From Xylona heveae TC161 (Eukaryota > Ascomycota > Xylonomycetes > Xylonales > Xylonaceae), in assembly GCF_001619985.1 (NCBI RefSeq), contig NW_017264206.1:434001-498000 (forward strand): a DNA stretch of 64,000 nucleotides, read 5' to 3'. Below, piece by piece: positions 58,097-64,000 of the stretch. Every line of letters begins with the position of its first letter. Position 1 is the stretch's first letter. The notes beneath the pieces were generated by a model, which saw only the letters and a list, made by a program, of their open reading frames with translations, ran no database searches and was not told where the DNA came from. A program made the position numbers and the translations under genes.

Positions 58097-59840
58097 CTAC
58101 TTGCCAGCTTTCTCCGTGCGGGGGGGGACACCAGGCCGACAAGCCCACGAGCAGCCTTTTCGGATCAAAGGCACGGCGCGAGCAATCGTTTTCGTCACTT
58201 CTTCTTCAACGGTCGCAGGAGGGATGCGCGGGACTCCAGGAGGTGGGGGGATGCAATCCCACCACTCGATCCACTCTGTTCGGGGCAAAAGGTACCATTT
58301 GCCGCAGACAGTGCACACGCGTTCATCCTCGGACTCTTTGATGCGCAAGGTCTCGCGAAGAGCGCGAGAAACGGATTCTGGAGTGTCCAAGGGTAGAAGC
58401 GCCGGCAGGTGCTCAAGTGCGTCGTTGCTGTGGCAGACGCGCAGAGCGGTCTCGAAGAGAGATGGTGCAGCAGAGACGGAAGAAGAAGTAAAGACTGAAG
58501 ATGGCGGGCCAGGAGTGGCCACTCCCAAAGAAGATCCGGCCGAGGAGGATATGATAGGACAGGGAGGCGTGATGGTAGACGTGGGGTTGGTGTAAAGGGA
58601 GCCGTCAATGGCAAGGAGCTTGAGAGACGTGGAAATCAGGTGACGGGGTTCCCAGTCTTCGGGCTGATTAGACGAGGGATGCGATTGTGACGAAGGCTGC
58701 TGCTCCCCGGCAGGAACAGACTCACGCTTTTCGGCATCCTTGGCACGAGCATGGGCTCTGGCGCGCACAACTTCGGCCACAGCGTCCGCCGCAGAGAGAA
58801 GTCCCGTCTGCCCGGCTATCGGCTCTGCGGCGAGTTTGAGTAGCGGGTTCGAGCAGAGTAAGAGCCTCCTTAGTTTGCCGTCCTTGCCTAGCAGTTTGAG
58901 GATCTCATAGGGCAGGTAGCGCAAATCGTTTCCATCAAGGTGAAGCTCTTCGAGATTCGTAAGATTCGCAATCGCAGGATGCAGCTCTGAGAGGTAATTG
59001 TACCGAAGATTGAGAATTGTGAGATGCTCCAGCTGGAAGAGCGCGCTGGGCAAGGAGCGAAGCAGGTTGCTTTGTAGCTGCAGATCAATCGAAGGGATCA
59101 TTGACTCGAACGAATCCGAGTCCAAGGAAGCGCTTTCGTACTGCGGCGTCTTGACGAGATGCTTGAGCTGGGAAATGGTCGAATTGGAAAGGAAATTAAG
59201 GCGTTGGCCTCTGATGTCGATATGAAAGCAATGACCCGGTCAATTCTGGGCACAACACACTGAAGAATTTTCTGACAGGAGTAGGGGTCAAAGGAAGTTA
59301 TACATACGAGAGATCAACACGATCTACGCCCCCTTCCAAGCAACGTCCAATGATATTGTCCGCACGCGACTCAATTGCGATGCGCGGAGCGATCGACGCC
59401 GGGGAGTATGGATGAAATCTATTGTCGTGGGTCGAAATGGTCTGTATTTGTCTGCGTTGGCTAGCCAGGGAAAATATATCCAGCCCGCCTTGCGCAGAGG
59501 GTCGTCTCACTTCTCCATTGATACCCGTTGAGAGAGGCGACCTTCCATGAAGCTCTTCAAGCACATCATCTGCGCTGCCATCCGTGCCCTCGCTGCCCAT
59601 AAAGACACCACTGTCAATGGTGCGCCGCAGCTTTCTGCGGGTTTTGTTTAGGCCCCACCATGCCCCGCGATACAGTCTCTTGCGATGACTTGAGACATAG
59701 TCGTCACAGGAGGCATCACGTAGATCATCGCTTGAGAAGACGGCGGGGTCACTTGAAGAACCCTCAAAGGCAGAGTCGGCCAAGCTGCTGTTATCGCCGC
59801 CGCCTGCAATGAGCGGCGGGAGCACAGGCTCTGACGCCAT
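58097..59840 (-). CDS. Leucine-rich-repeat protein with C-terminal Cys-rich motif
   Basis: Two exons, 59308-59840 and 58097-59210, give 548 aa. The N-terminal ~175 residues are disordered, acidic and Ser-rich. From about residue 210 come four LRRs: IDLQLQSNLLRSLPSALFQ, LEHLTILNLRYNYLSELHPA, NLTNLEELHLDGNDLRYLP and a fourth, LRRLLLCSNPLLKLAA. A helical and Ser/Pro linker follows. Near the C-terminus VCTVCGKWYLLPRTEWIEWW, then DCIPPPPG and CSWACRPG, gives a CxxC..C..C pattern that may bind zinc. The same LRR plus WIEWW tail is known from other fungal hypothetical proteins, of unknown role. The intron joins S-GQRLNFLSN in frame. Confidence 0.85.
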
Positions 59841-60961
59841 TGGGTGGTGGCGGAAGGGGAAGCGACGAGGCGCACGGATTGCACAGAATCAATGACTTCG
59901 TTCAATTGGAGGGCACAGACAGCCAAGGGGAAGGAAGGAATTGGGGGAAAGGGGACCCTGAGTTTTTTATTATTTATTTCGACGTTCGCGGGAAACAGAC
60001 TAGAACTGATACGATAAGAAATGCCGCGCGGGGGAAAGAACGCGGAACGTGGCACTCGCGACGCGTGTTACGGTGGACCGTTTCAGCCACCTTGGGCCTT
60101 TTGGCTTTTCGTCTTCAGTCGTACTACCCAGCCGTATTGTCTGTGCTCGGTGTTAGCCTAATCTTGAGGATCACAGCACGGAGACGCGACAAATCATGGC
60201 TGTATGATGAGAATAGTACTTATTTTCTGGGAATTGAGCTTCTTTTTATTGATCTCGTTGATCAGAACCAAGGACAATCTTGGTCTTTTCGGCCTTTAAT
60301 GGTTTAGTAAAGAAGAAAAAGGAAAACAATAGTGTTCTCGTCAACCGAGAATATTGCAAGTAGTATTTATATTCAATGAACTTGAGAAATTCAATAATAT
60401 TCAAAAATTACGAGACCAGCGTGAGAACCTCGAGATCAATGGATAGATGCATATATTACAGGCATCTTCGATCAGAATTTCCAATAATATCATCAGGTAA
60501 GAAAATTTCTTCTTCTTTTTCTGATTTCTCTCTTTGGCCATTGACGCTCGGTGCCAGATTGATCACATTTTCATCCTGCCCACCAACGCGCTATCCTTGT
60601 ATAGTATCTCATAGGACATAAAATGAAACCCATGACTGCAGAAAAACTCCGTTTGAACCAAGCAGAGAGGAGAACCTGACTGCAAGTGCATACAACTCAC
60701 TTGATGCCTTAGCAGGGCGGATATCATAAAATACTAGATGTCAGGGAAGCCATGATAACAAACCCTGCTGTTGTGAGTCATTTTTTTCATGCAAAAACCC
60801 GTTAATAAACGCAAATGTATTCGCCAACTTTTGGGATCTGTGGCAAACTTTTGGAAATAATTAGAACAAAGCGTCATAGGAATGTCGTCCGGCATTTCTC
60901 GCTGTATGAAAAATGCAAGTTTCATATTGGGGGTTGGGCGTCTATCAAGCACCGGGTAATC
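59841..60961. other. Intergenic region between LRR gene and tRNA-Ile
   Basis: Promoter side of the LRR gene on the left and 5' flank of the tRNA on the right. Frames at 59840-60307 (+) and 60734-60952 (-) lack family character. Confidence 0.5.
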
Positions 60962-61068
60962 GGTCGGTTAGCTCAGTTGGTTAGAGCGTGGTGCTAATAC
61001 CTTGTTGGCTCCTTACTCAGTAAGGCAAAGTTAACGCCAAGGTCGCGGGTTCGACCCCCGTACTGACC
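60962..61068 (+). tRNA. tRNA-Ile(AAT), intron-containing
   Basis: Acceptor GGTCGGT / ACTGACC, D arm GCTCAGTTGGTTAGAGC, anticodon stem TGGTG / CGCCA, loop CTAATA then A, T arm GCGGG-TTCGACC-CCCGT. The anticodon is AAT. An intron of about 33 nt lies one base 3' of the anticodon (CCTTGTTGGCTCC onward), giving a ~74-nt mature tRNA. Confidence 0.93.
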
Positions 61069-61304
61069 ATCACCGGTTTACAATTTTTTGCCCTTGTGAC
61101 CGACTTGATCGACGCCGGCGTGGGTTGTGTTTCTTTTTTGTTCTGATAAAGACGAGGCGTCGTTTGTCGATGCTGCTATCCGGCGACGCGTCGGTGGAGG
61201 CAAAAATATCGAATCATGAAACAAGACGGAAGGGTGCAGACCGTGTTTGCTCAAATTTCAAAGCAAATAAGCTTGTTGAGGAAATAGAGACGATGCAAGA
61301 TAGT

Positions 61305-62730
61305 CTAAGAGTCGAAAAACCCTTTGCGGAAGCCTAGTTGAGACATGCGTCAGAAGATGATCATTTTGAATGCATATCGTTCTTGCTTACCTCCGGGATA
61401 TAGTGCTGTAGCGTACATGACCAGGGTGATGGGCAAAAGCTTATTCATGAGACCGGACTTATGTTCTTCTGCAGGATCGGGAACCAGCTTGGCTCTTTCC
61501 CAGGCAGAGGTAATTTGCCTAGCGCGAGCGTCCCATCCTGGCCCAAGGTTGTGACTCCGAATACCAAGGCAGGTTCCAAATTCACGAAAAGCAAGACGGT
61601 ATCTGGTTGGCACTTCAAAATAGTCTTGCTCAAAGAGGTCATCTGCATTTGGGGTTATGTCAGTATGCGCACAAAATTTCGAGGCAGACAAACGGCAAAT
61701 GCACGACGGAAAGATGCATGTCGAGATATCTGAATCGAAGGAGACGGGAACACACATCAAATGAAACAAATGATGGCATCAGACAATCAACTCGAACAGT
61801 CTACTTACCCAAGTCTTCTACTGCCCGGTCAGCGAGTCCCGTCGCCCACGTTTGCTCTCCTTTGAACCAATGTGCGGTCCACAGCGTCATACCCAGATCT
61901 AACGGATCGTCACTGCTGTAGCCCTTCCATTTGGTATCGACAATCCGTTTGTACTCCCCAATTTCCTTCTCTAGGATATTCGATGCGGCCACCTGCCGCA
62001 GTAACGAAAAGACAACAAATCCATCCATGGGATCGAGATTCCCTTCGCTGCGGACCAGGGGATGGGAAAGATCCATGCTCATTTTCCACACCATGCGTGG
62101 TCTCCCGCCAGAACCGTGCGGGGCTGGGTACACAAAACGGGGATGAATAGTCTCGGCCAACGAAACAGCCTGCTCGTTGTACCACGGATCTCCCGAAGCC
62201 AGGGTCATCCGGCTTAGGGCAAACATCCACATTGTGAGGTAGTGATGGTATTGGCCGTCACCGTCAGGTCCTGACTCGTCCTCTTTGCCAATACGTAAGC
62301 CTCCTCTTAAAGGCCACTCCTCGGATGCACCGGGCAAACGAGCCGACCCGTCGCGTGTGAAACCTAGAATTGAATGCACCTTATGGATTAGCTGCCGAGC
62401 CAGCGACAGGTATCGCTCATCGTTTTTCGTTTTGTACAGGGTCAGAAGATTAACGACGCCAAAGCTGTCTGTCCAAAGGTAGCGGCCTTTGTGGCCTTCG
62501 GACATGGGAGGTGGGGTCCATGAGGAAGCGTCTGCATTGGATAGAGACCTTATTGACCCGTAGACATGCTCCATGGCGGTCAAAAACGCTGGAGGCGGAG
62601 TCTCACCGGCCATTGTGGAGTAGGTAGCATAGAAGTGAATCAGCGGAGTTTGATGCTTCGGCGAGAGAACTCGAGGTTTCAGTAATGACGGTTTGAGCTT
62701 CAACTTCTTCAATTTGACGATTGGGATCAT
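61305..62730 (-). CDS. Conserved hypothetical protein, six-hairpin glycosidase-like
   Basis: Three exons, 61809-62730, 61391-61642 and 61305-61333, give 400 aa. The last exon encodes only FRKGFFDS and the stop. Conserved blocks include MEHVYGSIRSL, GRYLWTDSFGVVNLLTLYKT, RDGSARLPGASEEWPLRGGL, GPDGDGQYHHYLTMWMFALS and MSMDLSHPLVRSEGNLDPMD. The regular helix pattern with W, Y and D/H-rich loops recalls (alpha/alpha)6 toroid enzymes, but no catalytic pair is certain. The first 39 residues are basic and end FYATYSTMAGE, which could be a mitochondrial presequence; alternatively translation starts at Met40 (62613). Function unknown. Confidence 0.8.
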
Positions 62731-64000
62731 CCGGGAGACTTTGCCCGGTCAGTACAGTTTCACGTTTATCACGAAAAATGGTCCCAGATCAAATTCAAGC
62801 GATGGTGATACTCAATCGATTGCAGCGAAAGGCAGAACCAGTCTCAAAGACGAGCAACAGGGTGACTGCTCAATGCGGAGAATGATTGCGGGTGACATCA
62901 CAAAAACATGGCCCAAGTGGGAATAGTCCCATTGAAGCAGTTTGTATCAAAATAAACTGTATGAAGATAATCCCACGAGAATCTTATCAGAGACAAAGAT
63001 CTTCATCAACGTGTTTTTCATTTCAGATCGTCCCGACTGAGACTGAGAAGGGCCAGCACAGCTCATCTCAGCTCATCTTTCTACATCATCATTCCTGAGG
63101 TGAGGCACCAGTGCGACCCTCCAATGGGAGATCTGCAGCGGGACAATCGAGGGTATCGGTACCTGCTTACGCGGGGTGCAGCTCCCATGAATCCACAGTC
63201 ACATAGGGTACCCAATAAAATGGCGCAAGCCTCAATAGCGAAAAAGGGGTGTATTCTGGACGCCGAAAATGCTACGGTAAGTTCAGGTACCTGTATTGCT
63301 ACTTCAGGACGAGCATGCGTTTTGGTGATGGCACATGTAACGTTGATTGAACATCATTTGCTCATCCCTTGAAGTAATGCAGCTGCAAGGACACGCAAGC
63401 GTGACGAAAAAGCAACACAAAAGAGATCAAACCATCATTGCGGAGACATCACTGTATCCCGATTTCAATTCAGCTGTCCTCTGCTGTACGTCAAGTTGGG
63501 CCTCCCTCTCGTTTTCCTGCACCGCCACAAGAGCACTTTGCTTAGGCTTTCAAAAATAGTACGTTAGAGGATGATGGCTCTCCTCGGAAGTATGGATTAA
63601 AAAGGCTAGACGGCGAAAATACGAGAACTTTTTGGCTTCTTTCAAAGGTCTCCGAGGGAACTGAGGGTCACCCGAGCTCCACAAGTGGACGGGCCGTGCA
63701 TTTAGTGCTGGTTCACTAAGGGAGCAGGTCGTTGCTTTAACCGGCTGTCATTCCTTACTGGGTACGCGAAACTGCGCGAATGACGGCAAGTTTCTTGGCC
63801 AGTGGGGAGAAAGCAAAGAACTTCTGAGCCCGACTCATGATGGCTAATGTTACCGTTCGTCGCCAACGCAGGGACCCGACTATTCTGAGCCTTTGTACCG
63901 AGGAACCGATGAGCAGCCTCAACAAATAATTGACTTATGCGACTTTTGTTGTTCCTTTTCCCCCTTTACGAAGTGCGATGAAACGATAAACTGATCATCA
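62731..64000. other. 1.3 kb right-edge region, no gene recognised
   Basis: Upstream of the hypothetical gene. Frames at 62693-62926, 63100-63372 and 63347-63559 on the plus strand were read and have no family resemblance. A neighbouring gene may start beyond the window. Confidence 0.5.

Noticed and set aside
57677-58396. Open frames rich in His/Tyr/Ile/Asp on both strands
   Set aside because: They arise from GAT/GATAAT simple repeats and the reverse of the LRR gene's 3' end.

Overview
The window is nuclear DNA of a filamentous ascomycete (Pezizomycotina). The genes carry short introns of about 50-100 nt with GT..AG borders and CTAAC/CTGAC-like branch sites, gene order mixes strands, and the proteins are typical of moulds: an eisosome Sur7 protein, a DASH subunit, a COP9 signalosome subunit, Rho3, Mgr2 and CAP59-type glycosyltransferase. 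Protein wording and a short intergenic motif (TACTCCGTA, five copies) point weakly to Eurotiomycetes, perhaps Eurotiales. Nothing in the window fixes the species.

Layout, left to right: siroheme synthase-type methyltransferase (-, cut by the left edge); Sur7-family membrane protein (-); Rogdi/Rav2 (+); DASH Spc19 (-) divergent from ATP synthase subunit j (+); a 3.8 kb pyrimidine- and repeat-rich gap; a long otubain (-); a 3.9 kb gap; CSN2 (-) divergent from Rho3 (+); Mgr2/Romo1-like TIM23 subunit (-) divergent from a tail-anchored FHA protein (+); a KP4-like secreted Cys-rich protein (-); a GT69 glycosyltransferase (+); an AN1 zinc finger fused to an APH-type kinase-fold domain (-); a FucP-like sugar transporter (+) with paired CreA-type sites; a 2EXR-like protein with a predicted myristoylation motif (+); exosome Rrp40 (-) divergent from Hsp70-like Ssz1 (+); a DUF7924-like protein with a PD-(D/E)XK motif (-); a GPI-anchored-type Ser/Thr-rich protein (+); ribosomal protein eS27 (+); an intron-containing tRNA-Val(AAC) (-); an LRR protein (-); an intron-containing tRNA-Ile(AAT) (+); and a conserved six-hairpin-like hypothetical protein (-).

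Most genes are conserved housekeeping genes with no shared pathway. Several pairs are divergent with compact shared promoters: Spc19/ATP18, Rrp40/Ssz1, CSN2/Rho3 and Mgr2/FHA. Accessory features lie mainly between about 26.8 and 54.5 kb: the KP4-like protein, GT69, AN1-APH, the sugar transporter, the DUF7924 protein and the GPI-type protein, separated by long gaps without recognised genes. I found no CRISPR, rRNA, intact transposon or biosynthetic cluster. Exon models were assembled by reading splice sites and checking that every junction keeps frame. They were not checked against transcripts.
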